Assembly (NCBI GenBank): GCA_015066225.1
Contig: SVOT01000006.1
Span: 35,287 to 99,286, forward strand
Source of the DNA: Oscillospiraceae bacterium
GTDB taxonomy: Bacteria > Bacillota > Clostridia > Oscillospirales > Acutalibacteraceae
Reading direction: 5' to 3'
Length of the DNA: 64,000 nucleotides
Below, piece after piece: positions 17,414-25,349 of this stretch (its first letter is position 1; each line of letters starts with the position of its first letter). The position numbers were made by a program, and so were the translations under genes. A model generated the notes under the pieces. That model saw nothing but the letters and a program-made list of their open reading frames with translations, did no database searches and had not been told where the DNA came from.

Positions 17414-19249
17414 TCATTCGCCCTTAAAGGTCTTTATTATTTCAACGGCATTAGCCTCGGTTATGCCGGGGACGCTCTTTAGAGCTTCTTTATCCGCCTT
17501 GCCGATAGCCTCAAGTGTTTTAAATTTTATAATAAGGTTTTTGGCTTTCTTTTCGCCGATACCCTTAATTTGTGTAAGGCTTTGACTCAATGCTGACTTG
17601 GTATGTTTTTTGCGGTGGTACTGAACAGCAAATCTGTGCACCTCATCCTGAATATTGGTAACAAGCCTGAATGCCTTTTTTCTTGCATTGAAATCAATTC
17701 TGCCGCCGGCTGTAGAAATTGCAGAGGTTCTGTGCTTACTGTTTTTAACCATACCAAACACAGGAACGTCTATTTTGTATTCCGCCAAAAGGGGCAGAAC
17801 TGCATTGACCTGACCCTTGCCGCCGTCAAGCAAAATAAGGTCGGGAAGCTTTGCAAAGCCAACTGTTTCCCCTTGCTCCTTGTGAATATAGTATTCATCA
17901 AATCGGCGTGATAAAACCTCGTTCATTGAGCGGTAGTCATCCTGCCCCGAAAAGCCCTTGACCGCAAACCGTCTGTATGCACTTTTCAACGGTTTGCCGT
18001 CCTTGAAAACCACCATTCCCGCAACGTTATCGCTGCCGCCTGTGTGTGAAATATCATACGCTTCAATATATTCGGGGATTTTATTCATTCCGAGAACCAG
18101 CGCCAGCTCTTCAAGAGCCTCTCTGTTTCTGTCGTTGACCGTGTATTTTTCGGTCAGCTTCTGCCCTGCATTTGACTTGCACATCTCAACAAGCCTTGCC
18201 TGAACACCTTTTTGGGGTATCACAACGCTTACATTGGTGCCACGCTTTCCGGAGAGCCATTTTTCTATATTCTCTACACCCTCAACCTCGCCGTCAATTT
18301 CAATTCTCGGCGGGATTTTTCTGTTCATTGAATAATATGAAGTTAAGAACTCCCCTCGCATTTCGGGGATTTTGTCACCCTCGTCACAGAAAAAATGCTC
18401 GCTGTCAAAAAGTCTGTTATCGCTAAACCTGAGAACGGAAAAGCAAGCCTTGCCATCCATAACCACAACGGCAAAAACATCCTGCTCCTTGTAGGTTGAT
18501 GACACAACCTTCTGGTCACTGCCCACCTTTTCAATGCTTCTTATAGTGTCACGGATATTCGCCGCACGCTCAAACTCAAGATTTTCGGCGGCTGTTTCCA
18601 TTTCAGAGGTCAATCTTTTTATTGTTTCCTTGCTGCCGTTTTTGAGAAAATCCAAAGCAGACTGAACATTCTTTTCATAGTCGCTTTTGCTGAGTTTTCC
18701 CGAACAGGGAGCGCAGCATAAATTGAGATGATAGTTAAGACAAGGTCTGTCTTTGCCGATATCTCTTGGAAAAATCCTTGAGCAGGTGGGAAGCTTAAAA
18801 ACCTTTTTTGCTTCTTCAACCGCCCTTGTAACCGAAAAGCCCGCTGTGTACGGACCGATGTATTCGGCGCCATCATCATCCCTTTGAAGCACAGCATAAA
18901 TATTACGCCAATCGCCCTTTGTGACCTTGATATAGCTGAAGCCCTTGTCGTCCTTGAGAAGAATGTTGTATTTGGGCATATTTTGTTTTATAAGGCTACA
19001 TTCAAGAACAAGTGCTTCAAACTCGCTGTCGGTGAGTATATAGTCAAAATCCTGCACATTTTCGACCATTCGTTGCACCTTTGGGGAATGCTTATCCTGC
19101 GAGCCGAAATATTGGCTGACTCTGTTTTTGAGCGCCTTTGCTTTGCCGATGTATATTATGTCATTATTCTTGTTTTTCATAATATAAACGCCCGGCGACA
19201 ACGGCAGCTTATTGGCCTTATCCTTAAGTCGTCTGAGCCTGTCTGTCAT
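17414..19249 (-). CDS. uvrC: Excinuclease ABC subunit C
   Basis: Makes both incisions in nucleotide excision repair. The GIY-YIG domain is at the start (SPGVYIMKNKNNDIIYIGKA), followed by a UVR segment (ETAAENLEFERAANIRD), the RNase H-like C-terminal nuclease with DISHTGGSDNVAGMVV, and helix-hairpin-helix motifs near GIGEKKAKNLI. Length 611 is typical. It is 62 bp after ptsH, separated by a terminator, so it may have its own weak promoter. Confidence 0.97.
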   Translation of the reverse strand: MTDRLRRLKDKANKLPLSPGVYIMKNKNNDIIYIGKAKALKNRVSQYFGSQDKHSPKVQRMVENVQDFDYILTDSEFEALVLECSLIKQNMPKYNILLKDDKGFSYIKVTKGDWRNIYAVLQRDDDGAEYIGPYTAGFSVTRAVEEAKKVFKLPTCSRIFPRDIGKDRPCLNYHLNLCCAPCSGKLSKSDYEKNVQSALDFLKNGSKETIKRLTSEMETAAENLEFERAANIRDTIRSIEKVGSDQKVVSSTYKEQDVFAVVVMDGKACFSVLRFSDNRLFDSEHFFCDEGDKIPEMRGEFLTSYYSMNRKIPPRIEIDGEVEGVENIEKWLSGKRGTNVSVVIPQKGVQARLVEMCKSNAGQKLTEKYTVNDRNREALEELALVLGMNKIPEYIEAYDISHTGGSDNVAGMVVFKDGKPLKSAYRRFAVKGFSGQDDYRSMNEVLSRRFDEYYIHKEQGETVGFAKLPDLILLDGGKGQVNAVLPLLAEYKIDVPVFGMVKNSKHRTSAISTAGGRIDFNARKKAFRLVTNIQDEVHRFAVQYHRKKHTKSALSQSLTQIKGIGEKKAKNLIIKFKTLEAIGKADKEALKSVPGITEANAVEIIKTFKGE

Positions 19250-19268
19250 ATACTCACCCCCTGAAACT

Positions 19269-19298
19269 AAAAAAGCGGTAAAGGAAAACCTTTACCGC
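19269..19298 (-). terminator. Terminator after ptsH
   Basis: 10-bp perfect stem GCGGTAAAGG/CCTTTACCGC with 4-base loop and a T6 tract on the minus strand. Confidence 0.9.
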
Positions 19299-19311
19299 CA
19301 ATGGTTTAAAA

Positions 19312-19575
19312 TTAATCTACAAAACCGTTTTCTACAAGTGCAACAAGTGCATTAACTGCCTGTTCCTCATCAACACCGCCGGCGGTGATGCGAATTTCTG
19401 TATCTCCCATAATACCGAGAGAGAGAACACCGAGAAGGCTCTTTGCATTTGCTTTCTTTTCATCCTTCTCAAGCCAGATTGATGATTTGAATTCATTAGC
19501 TTTCTGGATGAAGAAAGTTGCAGGGCGAGCGTGAAGACCAACCTGATTCTTTACTGTTACATCTTTACTAAACAT
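19312..19575 (-). CDS. ptsH: Phosphocarrier protein HPr
   Basis: General PTS phosphocarrier and, in Gram-positives, co-regulator of CcpA when phosphorylated on serine. The 87-residue protein carries the EI-phosphorylated His15 in GLHARPA and the HPr-kinase target Ser46 in AKSLLGVLSLG, so it is true HPr rather than Crh. No PTS enzyme gene is adjacent. It has its own promoter and terminator. Confidence 0.96.
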   Translation of the reverse strand: MFSKDVTVKNQVGLHARPATFFIQKANEFKSSIWLEKDEKKANAKSLLGVLSLGIMGDTEIRITAGGVDEEQAVNALVALVENGFVD

Positions 19576-19644
19576 AATATTTCTCCCACATTCAAAGATT
19601 AATTATCGTGTTAATTGTGTACAAATGTGTTTACCACTTACTAT

Positions 19645-19672
19645 ATTATATCACCAAATTAATTTAAGTCAA
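19645..19672 (-). promoter_or_regulatory. Promoter of ptsH
   Basis: TTGACT (19667-19672), 16-bp spacer, TATAAT (19645-19650). Similar GTGGTAAA-containing motifs occur on both sides of it, described in the findings. Confidence 0.75.
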
Positions 19673-19783
19673 CGAGGAAAATGATATTTTGGGTGTAATA
19701 CTAAACCGTGACATATTTGAAGTTTATGATTTGTGCACATTTACCACAATTATTTCAACATATTATTGAAGATGAACAATAAT

Positions 19784-20518
19784 TTAATCCTTTGCCTTTA
19801 ATTGCTCAAGAAATTCCTTTTCTTTTTTATCTAATTGGGCATTTTCCAACAAATCCGGACGGCGCTCCAGAGTCCGCTCTATCGAACGCTCTCTTTGCCA
19901 TTTTCTTATATTTGCGTGGTGACCTGTTGTGAGAACCTCCGGCACCTCAACACCGTGCCACACGGGTGGCTTTGTGTACTGCGGGTGCTCAAGAAGCGAG
20001 GAATAGTGACTTTCACCCATAAAGCCCTCGGGTGCTGAAAGCACACCGGGAAGCATACGTGAGATGCCGTCTGCCAATATCATAGCGGGCAGCTCACCGC
20101 CCGTGACAACATAGTCACCAATTGAAATTTCTTCATCCACCAACTCGTCAAGAACACGCTGGTCAACACCCTCGTATCTTCCGCAAAGAATTGCGATGTT
20201 GGAGTATTCCGAAAGCTCCTTTATGCGCTCCTGGGTAAGGGTTTTGCCACAGGGTGACATATAGATAAAATGGGGCCTCGTGCCTGTTTCATTGCAGACC
20301 TTTTCAAAGCAATCGTAAATGGGCTGTGCCAGCATAAGCATACCTGCACCGCCGCCATACGGGGTGTCGTCTATCTGACCGTGCTTATTGATTGCAAAAT
20401 CACGAATCTGATGAAAGTTAATTTCAACCTTACCCTTTTCTCTTGCTCTGCCTATTATGCTCTCGCTCATTACAGCATCGCACATCTGCGGAAACAGCGT
20501 TAAAATATCAATCCTCAT
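19784..20518 (-). CDS. trmD: tRNA (guanine37-N1)-methyltransferase
   Basis: Makes m1G37, which prevents frameshifting. The SPOUT knot motifs SIGDYVVTGGELPAM and the N-terminal RIDILTLFPQM are clear; 244 residues is normal. The ATG at 20518 overlaps the end of rimM by 11 bp; an in-frame TTG one codon upstream is less likely. It is the last gene of the SRP/ribosome operon. A weak ATTATTG/CAATAAT hairpin follows without a T-run. Confidence 0.96.
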   Translation of the reverse strand: MRIDILTLFPQMCDAVMSESIIGRAREKGKVEINFHQIRDFAINKHGQIDDTPYGGGAGMLMLAQPIYDCFEKVCNETGTRPHFIYMSPCGKTLTQERIKELSEYSNIAILCGRYEGVDQRVLDELVDEEISIGDYVVTGGELPAMILADGISRMLPGVLSAPEGFMGESHYSSLLEHPQYTKPPVWHGVEVPEVLTTGHHANIRKWQRERSIERTLERRPDLLENAQLDKKEKEFLEQLKAKD

Positions 20519-21026
20519 CAAAAAGCCCCCTTAACGGGCGTATAAACGCCTTATTCTGTGCCACGTCACATTCTATGACAACGTCCTTTATTGCAGGGAT
20601 AAGAACCTCTTTGCCGTCGGGTGTTTCAATATACCAAACGTCGTTTGCGGCGTAGCTTTCAACGTCTTTGATTATTCCGTAGCATACGCTGTTGTCGTCA
20701 AAATCAAGAACGTCGCACCCGATAAGCTCGGAAACAAACCACTTGCCCTTAGGCAGATTTACGTCCGAGCGTTTCATATAAAGAATGGTATTCTTCAATT
20801 TCTGAGCCGCCTCGATGGTATCAACGCCCTCTAATTTTAGCACGGCAACATTACCGTGAGGACGGCAGGCCAAAACTTTAAAGCTAGCCTCACCTTTATC
20901 GTCACGGTAAAGTGTTTTGAATTTTTTTACGAATTCGGGAGAATCGCACCAAGGATTAAGGCGCACCTCGCCTTTTATGCCGTGGGTGCTGACTATCTGC
21001 CCTATTTCAAGATAATCTTTTACCAT
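20508..21026 (-). CDS. rimM: Ribosome maturation factor RimM
   Basis: Assists maturation of the 30S head by binding S19. The N-terminal domain (EIGQIVSTHGIKGEVRL) and the PRC-barrel C-terminal domain (DVWYIETPDGKEVLIPAI) are present; 172 residues. No purine-rich ribosome binding site precedes the ATG: the 12 bases before it follow directly on the T-tract of a terminator-like hairpin. Translation may depend on a different start or on an unstructured U-rich leader. Confidence 0.94.
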   Translation of the reverse strand: MVKDYLEIGQIVSTHGIKGEVRLNPWCDSPEFVKKFKTLYRDDKGEASFKVLACRPHGNVAVLKLEGVDTIEAAQKLKNTILYMKRSDVNLPKGKWFVSELIGCDVLDFDDNSVCYGIIKDVESYAANDVWYIETPDGKEVLIPAIKDVVIECDVAQNKAFIRPLRGLFDED

Positions 21027-21034
21027 AAATTTAA

Positions 21035-21060
21035 CAAAAAATGGGCTGAAACCAGCCCAT
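21035..21060 (-). terminator. Terminator-like hairpin between khpA and rimM
   Basis: Stem ATGGGCTG/CAGCCCAT with a 4-base loop followed by T6 on the minus strand. It stands inside the operon, 10 bp after the khpA stop, and probably lowers rimM-trmD expression relative to rpsP. Confidence 0.8.
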
Positions 21061-21070
21061 TTTTCCTTTC

Positions 21071-21304
21071 TCAGTCGATATCGACTTGAACCTTAACATC
21101 TCTGCGAATTGCAGCCGCACGCATAACAGTTCTGATAGCTTTTGCTATTCTGCCCTGTCTGCCGATTACTCTGCCCATATCATCGGGGCCGACGTGAAGA
21201 TGGTAAACAACAACACCCTCTTCATTAGCTTCGTCAACGGTAACCTCGACTGCTTCGGGAGCATCAACAAGCCCCTTAGCAACTGTCTCGAGTAATTCTT
21301 TCAT
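21071..21304 (-). CDS. khpA: KH-domain RNA-binding protein KhpA
   Basis: Single type II KH domain with the GXXG loop GRQG and MRAAAIRR helix, 77 residues. Known from Firmicutes as partner of KhpB in regulating cell elongation and small RNAs. I start at ATG 21304, five bases after AAGGTGG, not at the upstream GTG. It follows rpsP by 14 bp, the standard rpsP-khpA-rimM-trmD order. Confidence 0.95.
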   Translation of the reverse strand: MKELLETVAKGLVDAPEAVEVTVDEANEEGVVVYHLHVGPDDMGRVIGRQGRIAKAIRTVMRAAAIRRDVKVQVDID

Positions 21305-21318
21305 TGTAGCCACCTTAA

Positions 21319-21564
21319 TTACTTAATGATATTCTGCTTCTTAAGAAGAGCACGAACAGTATCAGTGGGCTGAGCACCGTTCTGAATCCATTTTGTAACC
21401 TTTTCTGCATCGATTTTAACCTCTGCAGGCTCTGTTGTGGGGTTGTAGTAACCAACTTCTTCAATGAAGCGGCCGTCACGAGGATAACGTGAATCAGCTA
21501 CAACTACACGATAGAAAGGTGCCTTTTTTGCGCCCATACGGCGAAGACGAATTTTTACTGCCAT
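21319..21564 (-). CDS. rpsP: 30S ribosomal protein S16
   Basis: Small-subunit assembly protein starting [19 protein letters not shown], 81 residues. The ATG at 21564 follows GGAGG; the longer open frame upstream is not conserved. It is 83 bp after ffh. Confidence 0.98.
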   Translation of the reverse strand: MAVKIRLRRMGAKKAPFYRVVVADSRYPRDGRFIEEVGYYNPTTEPAEVKIDAEKVTKWIQNGAQPTDTVRALLKKQNIIK

Positions 21565-21647
21565 TTTAATTACCTCCGAAAAGTTATTAATAATAAACTG
21601 ATTTATATTAAACACATTGTGTTTAAAGACTTACTGAAAGGGCTTTT

Positions 21648-23027
21648 TTACATTGGGAAACCGCCCATGCCTCCCATTCCACCGGGCATTCCGCCGCCCA
21701 TACCCATACGCTGCATACGCTTCATCATTTTCTTGGAGCCTTTGCCGTTGAGCTGTTTGTAGAGCTTCTGCATTGAACGGTACTGGTTAAGAAGCCTGTT
21801 GACATCTTCAACCTTCATACCGCATCCTGCGGCAATTCTGCGCTTGCGTGATGGGTTGATTATATCGGGATTTTCACGCTCCTTCATTGTCATTGAACGG
21901 ATAATCGCCATTGTATAATCGATTTGCTTGTCGTCCACATCGGTATCCTTTAGCTTTTTACCGATACCGGGAATCATTGAGATGATATCCTTCATGGGAC
22001 CCATTTTTTTCATTTCCTCAAATTGCATAAGCATATCGTTGAGGTCAAGCTTGTTTTCACGAAGCTTTCTTTCGAGCTGTTCTGCTTTTTTTTCGTCAAG
22101 GGCTGTTTCAGCCTTTTCGATAAGAGAGAGAACGTCGCCCATGCCAAGAATACGGCTTGCCATTCTGTCGGGGTGGAAAACGTCAAGGTCACCCAACTTT
22201 TCACCGATACCGATGAATTTAATGGGCTTGCCGGTAACTGCTCTTGCAGAAAGAGCCGCACCACCTCGTGTGTCACCATCGAGCTTTGTAAGAACAAGGC
22301 CGTCGATTCCCAAGGCTTCGTTGAATGAGGAAGCCACCGTAACAGCATCCTGACCAAGCATTGAGTCGATAACAAGCAAAATCTCGTGGGGTTTAACGCT
22401 TGCCTTAATATCTTTAAGCTCCTGCATAAGCTGTTCATCAATATGAAGACGGCCTGCAGTGTCTAAAAATACGTAATCATAACCGTTGTCTTTAGCGAGC
22501 TTGATTGCTTCAGAAGCAATTTTAACGGGGTTTTCCGTGCCCATTTCGAAAACAGGCACACCAATCTGCTCACCGACAACCTGCAACTGCTTGATAGCGG
22601 CAGGACGGTAAATGTCGCAGGCAACAAGCAAGGGTCTGTGACCCTGTTCCTTGAGCCTTAATGCGATTTTTGCGCTATGGGTTGTTTTACCTGAACCCTG
22701 AAGACCGCACATCATAACAACCGTTGGCGGATGGGGTGCAGATGCAAGCCTTGCCTGAGTGCCGCCCATAAGAGCAGTTAACTCCTCGTTAACGATTTTT
22801 ATAACCATCTGTGCAGGGGTAAGGCTTTCCATAACCTTTGCACCGATTGCACGCTCTGTAACGGTTTTGGTGAAGTCCTTTGCCACCTTGTAGTTAACGT
22901 CAGCCTCGAGAAGTGCAAGTCGCACTTCACGCATTGCATCACGGACATCTGCCTCCGTAAGACTGCCTTTGCTTTTTAATTTTTTAAAGGCACTGTCGAG
23001 TCTGTCTGAAAGACCTTCAAAAGCCAC
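21648..23027 (-). CDS. ffh: Signal recognition particle protein Ffh
   Basis: SRP54 GTPase that binds signal sequences and 4.5S RNA. N domain, then G1 GLQGSGKTT at about residue 108, DTAGRLH, TKLDGD, and a methionine-rich M domain ending GGGMPGGMGGMGGFPM. Length 459. The start is GTG at 23027 with GGAGG seven bases upstream. It follows ylxM, whose product stimulates SRP in some Gram-positives. Confidence 0.98.
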   Translation of the reverse strand: MAFEGLSDRLDSAFKKLKSKGSLTEADVRDAMREVRLALLEADVNYKVAKDFTKTVTERAIGAKVMESLTPAQMVIKIVNEELTALMGGTQARLASAPHPPTVVMMCGLQGSGKTTHSAKIALRLKEQGHRPLLVACDIYRPAAIKQLQVVGEQIGVPVFEMGTENPVKIASEAIKLAKDNGYDYVFLDTAGRLHIDEQLMQELKDIKASVKPHEILLVIDSMLGQDAVTVASSFNEALGIDGLVLTKLDGDTRGGAALSARAVTGKPIKFIGIGEKLGDLDVFHPDRMASRILGMGDVLSLIEKAETALDEKKAEQLERKLRENKLDLNDMLMQFEEMKKMGPMKDIISMIPGIGKKLKDTDVDDKQIDYTMAIIRSMTMKERENPDIINPSRKRRIAAGCGMKVEDVNRLLNQYRSMQKLYKQLNGKGSKKMMKRMQRMGMGGGMPGGMGGMGGFPM

Positions 23028-23038
23028 AGCACGACCTC

Positions 23039-23401
23039 CTATTCGTCGAGCGAACTGATGACTGACCTTACACGGACAACTTCATCATTCACTTCTCTTG
23101 ATAAAGAAACGTTCATATTGTAGGTGTTGATTGCTTCAACACTTGTTTTGATAACCTCAAGAGCCTCGTTAACACGGCGTGTGCGCTCTGCAAAGCCCAG
23201 CTTCCTTTCCATATCGAAAAGCTGACTTTCGGCACGCTTTACCGCATCACGGACACCTTGTCTTGTTATGCCTTCATTCTGAGCTATTTCGGAAAGAGAG
23301 AGATCGTCGTTATAGTAGTATTCTATGAACTTTCTTTGATTTTCTGTGAGCATTTCGCCATAAAAATCAGCAAGCAAAACCACATCGAGGTTTTTAGCCA
23401 T
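23039..23401 (-). CDS. ylxM: SRP-associated HTH protein YlxM
   Basis: Small (120-residue) helix-turn-helix protein of the UPF0122/YlxM family, always linked to ffh. The sigma-like HTH is visible in LSEIAQNEGITRQGVRDAVK, after FIEYYYNDDL. I start at ATG 23401 following AAGGAGAGG; an upstream frame start is unconserved. It is the first gene of the ffh operon and is transcribed from the promoter at 23465. Confidence 0.93.
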   Translation of the reverse strand: MAKNLDVVLLADFYGEMLTENQRKFIEYYYNDDLSLSEIAQNEGITRQGVRDAVKRAESQLFDMERKLGFAERTRRVNEALEVIKTSVEAINTYNMNVSLSREVNDEVVRVRSVISSLDE

Positions 23402-23427
23402 AATGCCTCTCCTTTCTTTAAAAGAAC

Positions 23428-23465
23428 TGCTCAACTGTAAAGATATTTAACTTTACAGTTGAGCA
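23428..23465. promoter_or_regulatory. Perfect palindrome over the ylxM-ffh start site
   Basis: Two perfect 15-bp arms (TGCTCAACTGTAAAG and its complement) separated by 8 bp. The outer end touches the last base of the -10 hexamer, so the predicted transcription start falls within the first arm. That position fits a DNA operator better than an RNA hairpin, because half of one arm would not be transcribed. Confidence 0.6.
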
Positions 23466-23493
23466 TTATAACAGAGTAATATTTATTTGTCAA
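23465..23493 (-). promoter_or_regulatory. Promoter of ylxM-ffh-rpsP operon
   Basis: Perfect vegetative consensus: TTGACA (23488-23493), 17-bp spacer, TATAAT (23465-23470). Confidence 0.9.
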
Positions 23494-23500
23494 GAGTTTT

Positions 23501-24550
23501 TTAAAGACCAATATAATTAAGTATAAATAAATCTATTTCGCCCCAATATTTTTCTGAATCCGTATGAAGATTTCGGGCGTGGGTGCCGTTTTGCACTATG
23601 AATTGGTCTGCACCCTTTGCATAGCAAACTTCAAAAATATCGTTGCTTTGAATTATGGGAACGGATTCATCGTTTTCGCCGTGGATATAAAGAACGGGTA
23701 CGTCTGTTTTCACCGCCTGCAGGGTTGTGTCGGCAGTCTTGAAATCCCACCCCATTTTGCTTTTGCACATTGCAGAAGCCATATTCCGCACAGGGAACGT
23801 GGGCACAAGCGGAACAGAATCAAGATAGCAGCCTGCCAAATCCCAGACAGAGGAATAACAACTGTCAGCTATGACGGCACGGATATTCTGCGGCAACTCC
23901 TCACCCGCTGTCATTGCGACGGCTGTTCCGCCCAATGAAACACCGAATAGGATAATTCTTGCACCTTCATCCTCTTTTATTATTTCGTTGCACCAAGCTA
24001 TTATATCAAGCCTGTCATCCCACCCCATTGAAGTGTTTTTAACCTCTGTTTTGCCGTGGCCACGCAAATCCGGCAACAGCAAATTAAAGCCCAATTCATA
24101 AAAATGGCGGGCATATTCGCCCATTGAAAGGGAGCTTTCGCCATATTGGTGGCAAATAACGATATATGCGTTGGTGGGCTTTGTGTTTTTGATTTTTAAT
24201 GCATGAAGCCTTTCGCCGTTTTCAGCTTCAAGAAAAACACTTTCGGATTTTTCGCTGAGCCAGTAAGAATCCTCTTTTTTTATTTTCAGACCGTCTTCAC
24301 CGTAAAGGTAGTTATAAAATGATTTCGAGCCACCCTTTGAAAGCATTGAGCTGCAAAAAACCGTTGCCGCCAGAAAATCAAAAATTAATGACACCGCAAC
24401 AATAATTGCAAAGGCACAAAGCACCTTCTTTTTTGTTATCTTTCCGCAAAGCAAGTTGAGCGGAAACCTTCTTTTTACGTAAACCGAGGTAGGTCCGTCG
24501 TCATATTCAAGCTCTTCAACAGCTTCTTCAACAATATTTTCTTCTGTCAT
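23501..24550 (-). CDS. Membrane-anchored alpha/beta hydrolase
   Basis: After a ~45-residue acidic/basic cytoplasmic segment comes one membrane helix (about 46-68), then an alpha/beta hydrolase domain. The nucleophile elbow is GVSLGG, the acid is near YIHGENDESVP and the histidine near NGTHARNL, with the oxyanion-type HQYGES upstream, so the triad looks complete. Length 349. This group (YqkD/BAAT-like, often named cell-surface hydrolase or esterase) has no fixed substrate; topology suggests action outside the membrane. It has its own promoter and ends 8 bp before the ffh promoter. Confidence 0.85.
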   Translation of the reverse strand: MTEENIVEEAVEELEYDDGPTSVYVKRRFPLNLLCGKITKKKVLCAFAIIVAVSLIFDFLAATVFCSSMLSKGGSKSFYNYLYGEDGLKIKKEDSYWLSEKSESVFLEAENGERLHALKIKNTKPTNAYIVICHQYGESSLSMGEYARHFYELGFNLLLPDLRGHGKTEVKNTSMGWDDRLDIIAWCNEIIKEDEGARIILFGVSLGGTAVAMTAGEELPQNIRAVIADSCYSSVWDLAGCYLDSVPLVPTFPVRNMASAMCKSKMGWDFKTADTTLQAVKTDVPVLYIHGENDESVPIIQSNDIFEVCYAKGADQFIVQNGTHARNLHTDSEKYWGEIDLFILNYIGL

Positions 24551-24597
24551 TTTTTAACCTCTGTAAAGTTTTGATTATAATTTATATATACATTAAT

Positions 24598-24626
24598 ATA
24601 ATACAGAAAAAAATCACCAAAAGCAA
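24598..24626 (-). promoter_or_regulatory. Promoter of the hydrolase gene
   Basis: TTGCTT (24621-24626), 17-bp spacer, TATTAT (24598-24603), about 48 bp before the start. Confidence 0.6.
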
Positions 24627-24665
24627 CGTATTTGCGTAATTTCGGCAAATGTAACAGTTACTTTG

Positions 24666-24694
24666 TTGACATTGAATTGCGTTTGGTATATAAT
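24666..24694 (+). promoter_or_regulatory. Promoter of mntP
   Basis: TTGACA (24666-24671), 17-bp spacer, TATAAT (24689-24694). Only ~20 bases of leader precede the start, too short for a manganese riboswitch. Confidence 0.85.
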
Positions 24695-24721
24695 TTTGCA
24701 AAAATAAACGCGGAGAAAAAT

Positions 24722-25297
24722 ATGGGTATTTCAGAAATAATCCTTTTAGCTGTCAGTCTTTCTATGGATGCTTTCGCAGTAGCACTATGTAAGGGTCTGG
24801 CTCTTAAAAAAATCGACATCAAAAGCTGTCTGACAGTGGGTTGCTGGTTCGGCTCTTTTCAAGGCTTGATGCCTCTTATAGGCTTTCTTTTAGGTAGCAC
24901 GTTTGCAGATAAAATAACCTCTGTTGACCATTGGATCGCCTTTATTCTTCTTGCAATTATCGGTGCAAATATGATAAAAGAAGCTCTTTCAAAAGAGGAA
25001 GAATGCGTTAACTGCTCTCTTGGCGCAAAGGCTATGCTCGGTATGGCTATTGCAACAAGCATTGATGCTCTCGCAGTTGGTGTCAGCTTTGCATTCACAG
25101 ACTTTGAGCCAGACTGGTTCGTTTACGTTGCTTTTGTTATGATTGGCGTAATCACTATGACACTTTCCGCCATAGGTGTTAAAATCGGCAACATTTTCGG
25201 AACAAAATACAAATCCAAGGCAGAGTTTGCCGGCGGTGCCGTGCTGATTCTTCTGGGCTTGAAAATCCTTCTTGAAGGCTTGGGTATTTTAAAATAA
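24722..25297 (+). CDS. mntP: Manganese efflux pump MntP
   Basis: Six-helix inner-membrane exporter of the MntP (YebN) family that protects against excess Mn2+. The two family signatures, SMDAFAVALCKGL near the N terminus and SIDALAVGVSFAF in the second half, carry the metal-binding aspartates. Length 191. The ATG at 24722 follows GGAG; the open frame upstream is not conserved and covers the promoter. Monocistronic, with a terminator after it. Confidence 0.95.
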   Translation: MGISEIILLAVSLSMDAFAVALCKGLALKKIDIKSCLTVGCWFGSFQGLMPLIGFLLGSTFADKITSVDHWIAFILLAIIGANMIKEALSKEEECVNCSLGAKAMLGMAIATSIDALAVGVSFAFTDFEPDWFVYVAFVMIGVITMTLSAIGVKIGNIFGTKYKSKAEFAGGAVLILLGLKILLEGLGILK

Positions 25298-25313
25298 AAT
25301 TAACAGTACATAC

Positions 25314-25346
25314 AAACGAGCGTGTCCTCACGGACACGCTCGTTTT
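25314..25346. terminator. Bidirectional terminator between mntP and purL
   Basis: Perfect stem ACGAGCGTGTCC/GGACACGCTCGT with a 4-base loop, A/T tracts on both sides; ends the purine operon and mntP. Confidence 0.92.
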
Positions 25347-25349
25347 ATA

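Noticed and set aside
19312..19575. Crh rather than HPr
   Set aside because: His15 is present, which Crh lacks.
24695..24721. Manganese (yybP-ykoY) riboswitch before mntP
   Set aside because: Leader from the -10 to the start is under 30 bases, too short for the aptamer.
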